Source: an uncultured Prolixibacteraceae bacterium
GTDB lineage: Bacteria; Bacteroidota; Bacteroidia; Bacteroidales; Prolixibacteraceae
Assembly: GCA_903834475.1 (NCBI GenBank)
Contig: CAILJH010000114.1
Coordinates: 1 to 64,000 of the forward strand
Length of the DNA stretch: 64,000 nucleotides
Direction of reading: 5' to 3'
A program made the position numbers and the translations under genes. Positions 36,113 through 44,627 of this stretch are shown in pieces. Numbering within the stretch: position 1 is the stretch's first letter; every line of letters starts with the position of its first letter. The notes under the pieces were generated by a model. That model was not told where the DNA came from. It saw only the letters and a list, made by a program, of their open reading frames with translations, and did no database searches.

Positions 36113-36147
36113 AAGTCTTCAATGTGAAAACATTGAAGACTTTTTTT
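36113..36147 (+). terminator. Strong intrinsic terminator after secG
   Basis: AAGTCTTCAATGT (36113-36125), loop GAAA, perfect complement (36130-36142), then a T-run: a 13-bp stem and textbook form. Confidence 0.92.
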
Positions 36148-36187
36148 GTTAGTTTTACACTGTAACCCAAACGAAAATCAACTCAGA

Positions 36188-37645
36188 ATGAACCGAATAT
36201 TTTCCTTTCCCGTCTATCGTCTGCTGATTAGTATATTCGTCGTATCTGCCTGCAATTCTCCAGTACTTCCGCCAGCACCGTTACTGCCGGTTCCGACTGA
36301 CCGCCAGTTGGCGTGGCACGAAATGGAGCAATATGCATTTGTGCATTTTACCACCAACACCTTTACCGACAAGGAATGGGGATTCGGCGACGAAAGTGAA
36401 TCCGTTTTCAATCCAACGGCCATGGATGTAACCCAATGGACGAAAACCTTCAAGGCAGCCGGCCTGAAAGGTTTGGTACTTACCTGCAAGCACCACGATG
36501 GTTTTTGTTTGTGGCCCAGCAAGTATACCGAACATTCAGTCAAAAACAGTCCGTATAAAAACGGTAAGGGCAATGTGGTTGATGAAGTGGAGAAAGCCTG
36601 TCGGGCCGATGGCCTGAAGTTTGGCGTTTACCTCTCACCCTGGGACCGGAATCGTGCTGATTATGGATCACCTTCCTATGTGGAGTATTACCGTAACCAG
36701 CTGAAGGAACTGTTTTCAGCTCATTCACCGATATTCGAAATGTGGTTTGACGGTGCAAACGGCGGTGACGGTTTTTATGGCGGTGCAAAAGAAAAACGTA
36801 AAATTGATGGCAAAACCTATTACGACTGGCCAACGACATTGAAGCTTGTTCGCGGAATGGAGCCCAATGTGATTTTCTTCAGCGATGCCGGACCTGACAT
36901 TCGCTGGTGCGGCAACGAGAGCGGATTTGTCAACGAAACCAACTGGAATACGATTACTCCTGACAGCATTTATGCCGGCAAAAGCGGAATAGAGAAATTG
37001 CTGAATACCGGAAATGAAAATGGCTCAAGCTGGATACCGGCTGAAGTAGATGTTTCGATCCGACCGGGCTGGTTTTACCATGCCAAACAAGATTCGCTGG
37101 TGAAAACTCCGGAACAATTATTCAACATTTACCTGAATTCGGTAGGTCGCGGAGCCAATTTGATCCTGAATATCCCACCCGATCGCCGGGGATTAGTTAA
37201 CGAAATTGACGTGGCTTCGCTTCTGGGCTGGAAAAAGCTGATTGACGAACGATTTAAAACCAATCTGGCCCTGAATAAACCAGTGAAAGCTTCTGCTTTT
37301 CGCGGAAATTCGCCGGTTTATTCAGCCGATAATATTACCGATGGAAAAAAGGAAACATACTGGGCTACCAATGATCAGGAAAATACAGGCAATCTTGAAG
37401 TTGACCTGGGTGAAAAAAAACTGATCAGTTTTGTGCTTATTCAGGAATACATTAAACTTGGGCAGCGTGTAAAAAGCTTTTCGGTTGAAGTTGAAAAGGA
37501 TGGAAAATGGCTGGAAGTGGCGAAAGGAACTACTGTCGGATACAAGCGAATCCTTCGTATCAATCCGGTTGAGGCTCAAAAGTTGCGTTTGGTAATTTCT
37601 GACTCGAAAGCATGTCCTGCCATTTCAAACGTGGAAGTATATTAA
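36188..37645 (+). CDS. Alpha-L-fucosidase (GH29) with F5/8-type binding domain
   Basis: Removes alpha-linked fucose from glycans outside the cytoplasm. Residues 1-22 form a lipoprotein signal (lipobox VSAC). The GH29 barrel (about 45-365) carries LTCKHHDGFCLWPS and the nucleophile Asp188 in MWFDGANGG. The C-terminal ~115 residues (from LALNKPVKASAF) form an F5/8-type C (CBM32-like) domain. I use the ATG at 36188, not the track start at 36146, because only the later start gives a clean signal peptide. Subfamily B (alpha-1,3/4) is plausible but unproven. Confidence 0.9.
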   Translation: MNRIFSFPVYRLLISIFVVSACNSPVLPPAPLLPVPTDRQLAWHEMEQYAFVHFTTNTFTDKEWGFGDESESVFNPTAMDVTQWTKTFKAAGLKGLVLTCKHHDGFCLWPSKYTEHSVKNSPYKNGKGNVVDEVEKACRADGLKFGVYLSPWDRNRADYGSPSYVEYYRNQLKELFSAHSPIFEMWFDGANGGDGFYGGAKEKRKIDGKTYYDWPTTLKLVRGMEPNVIFFSDAGPDIRWCGNESGFVNETNWNTITPDSIYAGKSGIEKLLNTGNENGSSWIPAEVDVSIRPGWFYHAKQDSLVKTPEQLFNIYLNSVGRGANLILNIPPDRRGLVNEIDVASLLGWKKLIDERFKTNLALNKPVKASAFRGNSPVYSADNITDGKKETYWATNDQENTGNLEVDLGEKKLISFVLIQEYIKLGQRVKSFSVEVEKDGKWLEVAKGTTVGYKRILRINPVEAQKLRLVISDSKACPAISNVEVY

Positions 37646-37900
37646 AAAATCAGTACGATTTACTTCATGAATTCGATCTTCTAATGAACGATGATCCGAT
37701 GACCTGACTTCGGATCAGTAAATAAAAACATGCCTTTCGCCGAAAAAACCTGCCCTTTCTCCATTTTCATTCTTGTATGTATGAACATAAAGATGTTTCA
37801 TTTGTCCGTCATTAAAGAAAAACAAAATCATAGCATCGATGTAATTTTAACAGGTAGTTTGGCAACTTATTCAATAAAAATCAATCCATATATCAGTCTC

Positions 37901-37929
37901 AATCCTGGTTTTGAAAACCTGTCAGGATT
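37901..37929. repeat. Degenerate copy of the CTGACAGGTTT palindrome
   Basis: AATCCTGGTTTTGAAAACC followed by TGTCAGGATT is the same palindrome as at 908 and 20457 with about four bases lost from the left arm. It lies 25 bp before the TonB-receptor start. The 69-codon ORF of the track spanning it is not a gene. Confidence 0.6.
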
Positions 37930-37953
37930 CATGAAATAAATGTTCAGAAAACA

Positions 37954-40299
37954 ATGAAACAATTCCATATTATTCTACTCCTTTTTTGCCTGTCGTTCGG
38001 GGGATTTGCCACCAATGTGACTTTAAGCGGATACCTCAAGGACAAGGCCAACGGGGAAGCCCTGATCGGTGCCACAATTTATGTTCCCAAATTAAAAACC
38101 GGTGTAATTACGAATGCCTACGGATTCTATTCCCTTTCGGTTCCACAGGGAAGCTATACCGTGAACTTTTCCTATGTTGGCTTCCAGGCACAATCTCCGC
38201 TAATCGACCTGAATGCAAGCAAGCAACTGAATATCCTGCTCGAAGAAGATTCAAAACAAATTGCTGAGGTGGTAGTCACGGCAGAAAAGACGAACCAGAA
38301 TGTGGAAAGCCTTCAGATGAGTATGGAAAAGGTTCAGGTTAAAATGATCAAAAAGCTGCCCTCATTCATGGGCGAAGTGGATATTATCAAGAGCATTACC
38401 TTATTGCCCGGAATTCAGAATGGAGGAGAAGGAAGTTCCGGATTGTACGTCAGAGGCGGCGGACCTGATGAAAACCTGATGCTTTTGGATGAAGCGCCGG
38501 TGTACAACGCCTCCCATTTGCTTGGTTTCTTCTCAGTATTTAATTCGGATGCAATCAAAGACATTCAGGTATTCAAAGGTGGAATTCCGGCGGAATACGG
38601 AGGCAAAGCCTCTGCAGTAATCGATATCCGGATGAAAGACGGAAACTCGCAGAAATTGGGTATGAGCGGAGGGATCGGAAATATTTCGAGCAGGCTAACC
38701 GTTGAAGGCCCCATCATCAAGGACAAATGGAGTTTCATTGTATCCGGGCGGCGAACCTATGCCGATTACCTCGGAAAACTGATCGGCCTGGAACAACTGA
38801 AAAATAACCAGCTCTACTTTTATGACCTGAACCTGAAAACCAGTGCTCAAATCAATGATAAGAACCGGATATATCTTTCAGCCTACACAGGCGACGATTA
38901 TTTCAAATCGGGTTCATCGATTTACATGCGCTGGGGAAACCTGACATCGACTGCCCGCTGGAATCACCTGTTCAGCAATAAGCTTTTCTCAAATACTTCG
39001 CTTATTTTTTCGCGGTACAACTACAGCCTGGGGGTGCCAAGTTCAGGAGCAGATCAGTTCGACTGGACTTCGCAGATTTCGGATTACAACTTCAAGGAGG
39101 ATGTCTCGTGGTATTTAAATCCGAGCAATAAACTGACTCTCGGATTCAACACGATTTACCATCATTTTGACCCCGGTCAGGTTTCTGCCAGTCAGGGATC
39201 CTACTTCTCCGATTTAAAACTGACCAATTACAATGCGCTGGATAATTCGCTGTATGTTTCGAACGAACAAACCATCGGGCCCAAATTGTCGCTGAGGTAT
39301 GGATTGCGTTATTCATACTTTCAGCAAATTGGTGAAGGAAAAGTCACTGAATACCAGAATCCGGAAGCACCAAAATCCAATGAAGTTACCGGAGTAAAAA
39401 AATACAGTTCCGGTCAATTGATTTCGCCTGGTTATTACAACCTGGAACCGCGTATGGCAATCAAATTCATGCTCGATGAAAATAGTTCTCTTAAAGCATC
39501 GTACAATCGGATGGCTCAGAATCTGCACCTCATCTCGAATACCAACTCGCCCACTCCGCTCGATATCTGGCTGCCCAGCAACACCTACATTAAACCACTG
39601 ATTGCCAATCAGATTGGCCTTGGTTATTTCAGAAATCTGAAGAACAACATGTTCGAAACTTCAGCAGAAGTGTATTACAAAAAAATGAAAAACGTAATCG
39701 ACTACATTGATGGAGCTCAATTATTCCTGAAAGAAAATCTGGAAACCGAGCTGCTGCATGGTAGCGGATATGCCTATGGACTTGAAATTTATGCCAAGAA
39801 ACAGGAAGGACGTTTAACCGGCTGGCTCAGTTATACTTTGTCTAAGTCGATGCGAAAAATTCCGGGGATCAACAATGGCAATGCCTATCCATCGAGTTAC
39901 GACCGCACGCACAACATTTCGCTGGTTGCCAGCTACGAACTGGCGCGGAGATTGAATATTTCATCGACCTGGGTGTTTTCGACCGGGAACCCTACTTCCT
40001 ATCCGATTGCCAAATACGATATTCAGGGAAACACCATTTATTTCTATGCTGACCGCAACAGCAACCGGATTCCGGATTATCACCGGCTCGACGTTTCGCT
40101 GACCTACGATTTCAGGAAAAATGATAGCCGGAAGTATAAGCAATCGCTGAACTTTTCGATTTACAACGTTTATGCACGCCGGAATGCCTATTCAGTCACT
40201 TTCCGGCAAAACGAAGATAAGCCCAACGTTTCTGATGCCACCCGACTGTCGATCATCGGAACCATGATTCCTTCGGTTACTTACAATTTCAATTTCTAA
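37954..40299 (+). CDS. TonB-dependent outer-membrane receptor
   Basis: A 781-residue outer-membrane transporter. A signal peptide (about 1-19) precedes a carboxypeptidase-regulatory-like domain (about 22-105, with GYLKDKANGEALIGATIYV), a TonB plug (about 120-235, including GLYVRGGGPDENLMLLDEAPV), and a 22-strand-type barrel ending in the aromatic PSVTYNFNF. It is smaller than SusC proteins and lacks a SusD partner; the gene 12 bp downstream is a DUF4249 lipoprotein, a common alternative partner. The substrate is unknown. Confidence 0.9.
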   Translation: MKQFHIILLLFCLSFGGFATNVTLSGYLKDKANGEALIGATIYVPKLKTGVITNAYGFYSLSVPQGSYTVNFSYVGFQAQSPLIDLNASKQLNILLEEDSKQIAEVVVTAEKTNQNVESLQMSMEKVQVKMIKKLPSFMGEVDIIKSITLLPGIQNGGEGSSGLYVRGGGPDENLMLLDEAPVYNASHLLGFFSVFNSDAIKDIQVFKGGIPAEYGGKASAVIDIRMKDGNSQKLGMSGGIGNISSRLTVEGPIIKDKWSFIVSGRRTYADYLGKLIGLEQLKNNQLYFYDLNLKTSAQINDKNRIYLSAYTGDDYFKSGSSIYMRWGNLTSTARWNHLFSNKLFSNTSLIFSRYNYSLGVPSSGADQFDWTSQISDYNFKEDVSWYLNPSNKLTLGFNTIYHHFDPGQVSASQGSYFSDLKLTNYNALDNSLYVSNEQTIGPKLSLRYGLRYSYFQQIGEGKVTEYQNPEAPKSNEVTGVKKYSSGQLISPGYYNLEPRMAIKFMLDENSSLKASYNRMAQNLHLISNTNSPTPLDIWLPSNTYIKPLIANQIGLGYFRNLKNNMFETSAEVYYKKMKNVIDYIDGAQLFLKENLETELLHGSGYAYGLEIYAKKQEGRLTGWLSYTLSKSMRKIPGINNGNAYPSSYDRTHNISLVASYELARRLNISSTWVFSTGNPTSYPIAKYDIQGNTIYFYADRNSNRIPDYHRLDVSLTYDFRKNDSRKYKQSLNFSIYNVYARRNAYSVTFRQNEDKPNVSDATRLSIIGTMIPSVTYNFNF

Positions 40300-40311
40300 A
40301 AATTAGCAGCT

Positions 40312-41292
40312 ATGAAAAGCAATATATTTCAAAGAAAAAATGCTGCAAGCCACAAGCCACAAGCTTCATGCTTTAGCTTGCAGCTTGCAGCTTGCAGCCG
40401 GAATCTGTATAATCTGGCATTCTTTCTGTTCGTTGCCTCAACCATACTGAGTTCGTGCGAAGACGTGATTGACGTTAAACTGAGCAAAGAAGATTTGAAC
40501 CTGTTTGGAGTTGAGGCCCGAATTACCACATTGGATGGACCAACAGTTTTTCTTTATCAAACCCTGAAGGTTGATCAGGATATCAGCTATCCGGGAATCA
40601 GCGGGGCAGTAATTACGGTTTCGGATGGTGCAACTCCTGCCAATAAAATTAAACTTACCGAAGATCAGGCAAAACCCGGACATTACAGTGTTCCAAAAAA
40701 ATCGAATTACTTTGGTGTTGCCGGCCGGGAATATACGTTAAGCATCCTGTCTTCAGGAATCACTTTAACTGCAAAAGAAAAACTGTCGAAGGTTGAGCCG
40801 CTCGATTCAATCGTGGTTAAGCCGTCGATGCGCGGAAATAAAATTTTCCTTGGAATTTTTACCTATGGAAGAGAACCTGCAGGATTGGGAAATTTCTACA
40901 AATGGGATGTGTTTGTGAACGACACACTGCTAAATAAAGCCGACCGGATATCAATAGCAAGTGATGAATTTGTTGATGGAAACTACATTCCGGGACTGGA
41001 AGTCTATACTGATTTTCATGATCAGAAAAAACCGAAGGATCGCAAACTGAATCTGAATGATATGATTGTAGTAAAACAAAACTCGATTTCTGAATTTGGG
41101 TATAATTTCTATTTTCAGATGATAAACCAAAGCAGTACCGGTTCACTGTTCAGTATTCCACCGGCAAATGTAAAAAGCAATTTCACTTCGAGCGACGGGA
41201 GACCGGTACTGGGACTATTTGCTGCAGAAGACGTTTCGGTCTCCAATATTGTTGAAATTAATCAGGCCATTGAAGACCAGCTGACAAAATAA
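40312..41292 (+). CDS. DUF4249 family lipoprotein
   Basis: A 326-residue cell-surface lipoprotein that pairs with the upstream TonB receptor. The lipobox is LSSC at about residues 45-48, followed by EDVIDVKL, typical of DUF4249. The signal peptide is unusually long: between MKSNIFQ and NLYNLAFFLFVAS lies a ~20-residue Cys/Ala/Gln/His-rich stretch encoded entirely by an inverted array of 7-nt words (40342-40398), so the leader seems to carry an in-frame insertion. A hairpin (41265-41309) spans the stop codon. Confidence 0.85.
   Translation: MKSNIFQRKNAASHKPQASCFSLQLAACSRNLYNLAFFLFVASTILSSCEDVIDVKLSKEDLNLFGVEARITTLDGPTVFLYQTLKVDQDISYPGISGAVITVSDGATPANKIKLTEDQAKPGHYSVPKKSNYFGVAGREYTLSILSSGITLTAKEKLSKVEPLDSIVVKPSMRGNKIFLGIFTYGREPAGLGNFYKWDVFVNDTLLNKADRISIASDEFVDGNYIPGLEVYTDFHDQKKPKDRKLNLNDMIVVKQNSISEFGYNFYFQMINQSSTGSLFSIPPANVKSNFTSSDGRPVLGLFAAEDVSVSNIVEINQAIEDQLTK
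40342..40398. repeat. Inverted 7-nt word array inside a signal-peptide region
   Basis: Left words GCAAGCC-ACAAGCC-ACAAGCT and right words CAGCTTG-type repeats form 24-nt inverted arms (about 20 of 24 pair) around TCATGCTTT. The 57-bp unit is a multiple of three and keeps the DUF4249 frame open. Confidence 0.75.
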
Positions 41293-41309
41293 GCTGATCT
41301 TCAATGGCC
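41265..41309 (+). terminator. Hairpin across the DUF4249 stop codon
   Basis: GGCCATTGAAGA (41265-41276) and its exact complement (41298-41309) enclose the stop codon, with an inner CAGCT/AGCTG pair. It lies in the 48-bp gap to the convergent FAS1 gene. No T-run follows, so termination is inferred from position. Confidence 0.5.
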
Positions 41310-41340
41310 CAATATATCTTCGTTGACAACTATTTACGAT

Positions 41341-42852
41341 CTATTTCACGGGTGTAAAAATAATGGTATCCCAGAAGAGCACTCCCCAGCCCGTACAGAC
41401 TAACTTAACTTTATGTACTTCGGTTTTTGAATAGTCAACTTCTCCAAAATTCATTTTGGTACTTGATATTCTGGCATTGATGTTACTTGCTGTCCGGATT
41501 CCATCCACATAGGCATCAAAGATTGGTAAATCATCGCCACCCGTCCAGATATTGGCACTCACCGCATATTTTCCTTTCATGATTTTGGGGGTGGTAATCT
41601 CTATGGTCCAAAAACCTAAGATCGACAGGCAATCGCTGTGCAAAATTGGTGTTCGACCATTGTTAACTTTGTAATAGTAAAGCAGATAATCGCCCTCCCA
41701 TTTAATATTGGCAAAAGTATTCTTGCCGTCATGCCATTTCATGTAGTATTTGCCGATATAATCACCCTGCTGGATATCAAAAAAATCGGTTGTTTCCACA
41801 GTAATAACTCCGGGTTCAGGTTGAGTTACAGGTAATAAATTATTAATTGAATGCAAGGCTCCGTTTTTTGCCGGAGTATTTGAGGCCGGAACATTGAACC
41901 CGACATACTTCTTGGTTTTGGAATTTTCATTGATTTTATAATCCGTATCAACCCTGACCGATATGTTATTGTCATGCGACAAAATCGGGTATAACTGGGT
42001 AATTAAATCTGAAAGATATTCGGTACCGGTAAGGCAATGGTATTCCATATACCGGTAGAATGGATTATTCAGGAAGGTTATGCTATCCGGGTTGGCACCG
42101 GTCCATTTGATTAAGTCATTTACTGAATTAATTCCATAGCGGTTATAGATCGTATCCGCTACGGCCAGGACGGTAAACCGTGTGCGTGCAACCCTTTTCC
42201 CGTATGGAAACCGAATCAGCTGAAGGGTGTCCTTCAATCCGGACTTCAGAAGTCCTTCAGCAAATATCTTGTACGATGGATTTTCAGCAATTATGGTGTA
42301 AATATCTTTCGTAATAGGGTCAATTACCTTATTTAGGATGTGTACATATCCGTTGGCAACCCGAATATCCCGTTTGATAATTTTTGCATATTTATTAATG
42401 ATAATGTCTGCTCCCTCAAATTCAGTTACCAGGAAATCGCCAATGGCATTGGTATCACGAAGAGCACCCAGACCGATATCGCCTGTTGTTATCTCAGCTA
42501 CAATGATGTGGTTACGAACTAAATCCACAAGTGCATTCATGGGAAAATCCATCAATGAGCTCATATTTTTTTGCTTGTAATAGGCAAACATGGCTTCGTT
42601 GTTCGGAAGCAAAACGGTATAAGGTCCGCGAATTCCAAGTAATGGTCCGTAACCGGTCACTTCAACCAGTTTTGCAAATTCAGAATAATCCGGATCGCTT
42701 TTAATATAATCCCCGGCAACCTGATCAGTAGATTTTAGCTTCCAAATTTGAGGTTCCTGAGTACAATAGCAAAGAAGCAAAATGGCAAATACTCCAAAAA
42801 AGAATGTCTTTTGATATTTGTAAATCGCTTTAAATAAACATGAAATATTCAT
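41341..42852 (-). CDS. FAS1 (fasciclin) domain lipoprotein, copy 1
   Basis: A 503-residue exported protein. The hydrophobic N-terminus (FFFGVFAILLLCYC) followed by TQEPQ looks like a lipoprotein signal with an atypical lipobox. Two FAS1-like domains follow (about 45-185 and 190-350), the first with YTVLLPNNEAMFAYY and VANGYVHILNKVIDP. A C-terminal beta-rich domain of about 150 residues is not recognised. FAS1 proteins mediate adhesion or glycan binding and occur in PULs. It is a tandem paralogue of the next gene. I use the ATG at 42852 because the track start adds a hydrophilic extension not shared by the paralogue. Confidence 0.8.
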   Translation of the reverse strand: MNISCLFKAIYKYQKTFFFGVFAILLLCYCTQEPQIWKLKSTDQVAGDYIKSDPDYSEFAKLVEVTGYGPLLGIRGPYTVLLPNNEAMFAYYKQKNMSSLMDFPMNALVDLVRNHIIVAEITTGDIGLGALRDTNAIGDFLVTEFEGADIIINKYAKIIKRDIRVANGYVHILNKVIDPITKDIYTIIAENPSYKIFAEGLLKSGLKDTLQLIRFPYGKRVARTRFTVLAVADTIYNRYGINSVNDLIKWTGANPDSITFLNNPFYRYMEYHCLTGTEYLSDLITQLYPILSHDNNISVRVDTDYKINENSKTKKYVGFNVPASNTPAKNGALHSINNLLPVTQPEPGVITVETTDFFDIQQGDYIGKYYMKWHDGKNTFANIKWEGDYLLYYYKVNNGRTPILHSDCLSILGFWTIEITTPKIMKGKYAVSANIWTGGDDLPIFDAYVDGIRTASNINARISSTKMNFGEVDYSKTEVHKVKLVCTGWGVLFWDTIIFTPVK

Positions 42853-42941
42853 GATATGTAGGTTTTGTTTGGATATTTTACAAATTGAATCATCAATCAA
42901 AAGAAATACAAACAGTTGATTAGCAAATACTTACGATTTAA

Positions 42942-44462
42942 TTACTTTATCGGCTTAAATTGGACATAATCCCAAAATGCCATTCCGTAGAAATAATTTT
43001 CCAATCGTATGGTATGCCTGCTGGTAGTTTTAAAATCAACATCAGCAACCTTCTGTAATCCTCCTGGTCCACCTGTTCTTGGTCCCAGATAATTGGTAGG
43101 TGTCTTCACATCATCAATGTAAACTCTGCACGATGTTACATCCTGCCAGTTCGGTTGATAGATTGAGACTTCCCATTTCCCTTTCATCACTTTTGGAAAA
43201 GTGACAGAAAGTGAAAACCAACCGATCATTTGTAAACAATCCTCACTCTTAAGAGTACCACCTGTTCCGGCTACTTTAAAGTGATACTGCAGATAATCAC
43301 CTACCCAATGGATATCGGCAAAACTATTTTCACCATCTGAAAATTTCTGATAATGCGTCTTAAAATATTCTCCCTGCTTAAAATCAAAAAAATCGGTAGT
43401 CTCAAATATAATCGTAGTAGGATCAGGATCAATGACAGGCAACAAATCATTAATGGCATGAATTGCACCATTTTTTGCCGGAACATTGCATCCGGGAATA
43501 TTGAAGGCTGTGTACTTTTGGGTTTTGGGAAAGAGATTGATTTTATAGTCCGTGTTAATGGTCATAGAGACATTGTTATCAGAAGATAATATTGGGTATA
43601 AAGTCGATTCAAAAGTATTTAGATAATATGTGCCAATTAAACAATGGTATTCCATGTACCGGTAAAACGGGTTATTCAGGTAAGTCACACTGTCCGGATT
43701 CGCACCGGTCCACTTAATCAGGTCGTTAACATTTTTAATTCCCTTGCGTTGATAAATTGTATCGGGGACTGCCAATATCGTGAAGCGGGTGCGGGCCGTC
43801 CGATTGCCATATTTAAAATTAACTATCTGCAAGGTGTCTTTAATACCTGAAATTTTCAGTCCTTCAGAAAAGATTTTGTATGAAGGATCATCTGCCAATA
43901 CGGTATATATGTCTTTGATCACCGGATCAATAACCCGATCGATGACATGAGCATAGCCATTGGCCAGCCGAATATCACGGTGGATAATTTTTGATTTTTT
44001 ATTCAAAATTATATCCGAGCCCTGAAATTCTGTAACCAGATAATCTCCTAACGCATTGGTATCTCGAACTGCACCAAGACCAATATCTCCGGAAGATATT
44101 TCGTTTGTAATCAAATGATTACGGATGAGCTGATGCAGAAAATCGACACTAAATTCATCCAACGATTTTTTGCCATTTTCCTTATAGTAGGCAAACATGG
44201 CATCGTTGTTTGGAAGCATGACAGTGTAAGGTCCACGAATCTTTAATAAAGGTCCATATCCGGTGACTTCAACCAGTTTTGCAAATTCTGAAAACTCTGG
44301 TCTACTCAAAATAAAATCACCGGCAACCTGATCGGAAGATTTTTTCTTCCACATTTGAGGTTCTTGTGTACAGAAACTTAGAAGAAGAATTGCAAATACT
44401 CCAAAAATAATTACCCTTTGATATCTGGAAATAGCTTTAAATAAGAGAGAAACATTCATCAT
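42942..44462 (-). CDS. FAS1 (fasciclin) domain lipoprotein, copy 2
   Basis: A 506-residue paralogue of the adjacent gene, colinear over its whole length (VAGDFILSRPEFSEFAKLVE against VAGDYIKSDPDYSEFAKLVE). It has the same leader (GVFAILLLSFC-TQEPQ), two FAS1 domains with YTVMLPNNDAMFAYY and VANGYAHVIDRV-like VIDPV, and the same C-terminal domain ending WDYVQFKPIK. By eye over half the residues are identical, less at the C-terminus. The 89-bp gap suggests one transcript with copy 1. Confidence 0.8.
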   Translation of the reverse strand: MMNVSLLFKAISRYQRVIIFGVFAILLLSFCTQEPQMWKKKSSDQVAGDFILSRPEFSEFAKLVEVTGYGPLLKIRGPYTVMLPNNDAMFAYYKENGKKSLDEFSVDFLHQLIRNHLITNEISSGDIGLGAVRDTNALGDYLVTEFQGSDIILNKKSKIIHRDIRLANGYAHVIDRVIDPVIKDIYTVLADDPSYKIFSEGLKISGIKDTLQIVNFKYGNRTARTRFTILAVPDTIYQRKGIKNVNDLIKWTGANPDSVTYLNNPFYRYMEYHCLIGTYYLNTFESTLYPILSSDNNVSMTINTDYKINLFPKTQKYTAFNIPGCNVPAKNGAIHAINDLLPVIDPDPTTIIFETTDFFDFKQGEYFKTHYQKFSDGENSFADIHWVGDYLQYHFKVAGTGGTLKSEDCLQMIGWFSLSVTFPKVMKGKWEVSIYQPNWQDVTSCRVYIDDVKTPTNYLGPRTGGPGGLQKVADVDFKTTSRHTIRLENYFYGMAFWDYVQFKPIK

Positions 44463-44627
44463 AAAGAGGTCTGGTTGGTTAAGTTCATTAATCTGTTTAT
44501 GCGATTTTGTGATGATTAATTCTGTTTAATACGATGTAAAGATATAGTTTATGTATTATTACGAAAATATCTGGCTTTGTATTTCTAAATGCCCTGAAAT
44601 GATCAAGCATTCAGACAACCGGAAATC

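Noticed and set aside
37730-37939. 69-codon ORF before the TonB receptor
   Set aside because: Its end is formed by the degenerate CTGACAGGTTT repeat and the rest has no coding character.
37954-41292. SusC/SusD pair
   Set aside because: The receptor is too short for SusC and the partner is DUF4249, not SusD-like.
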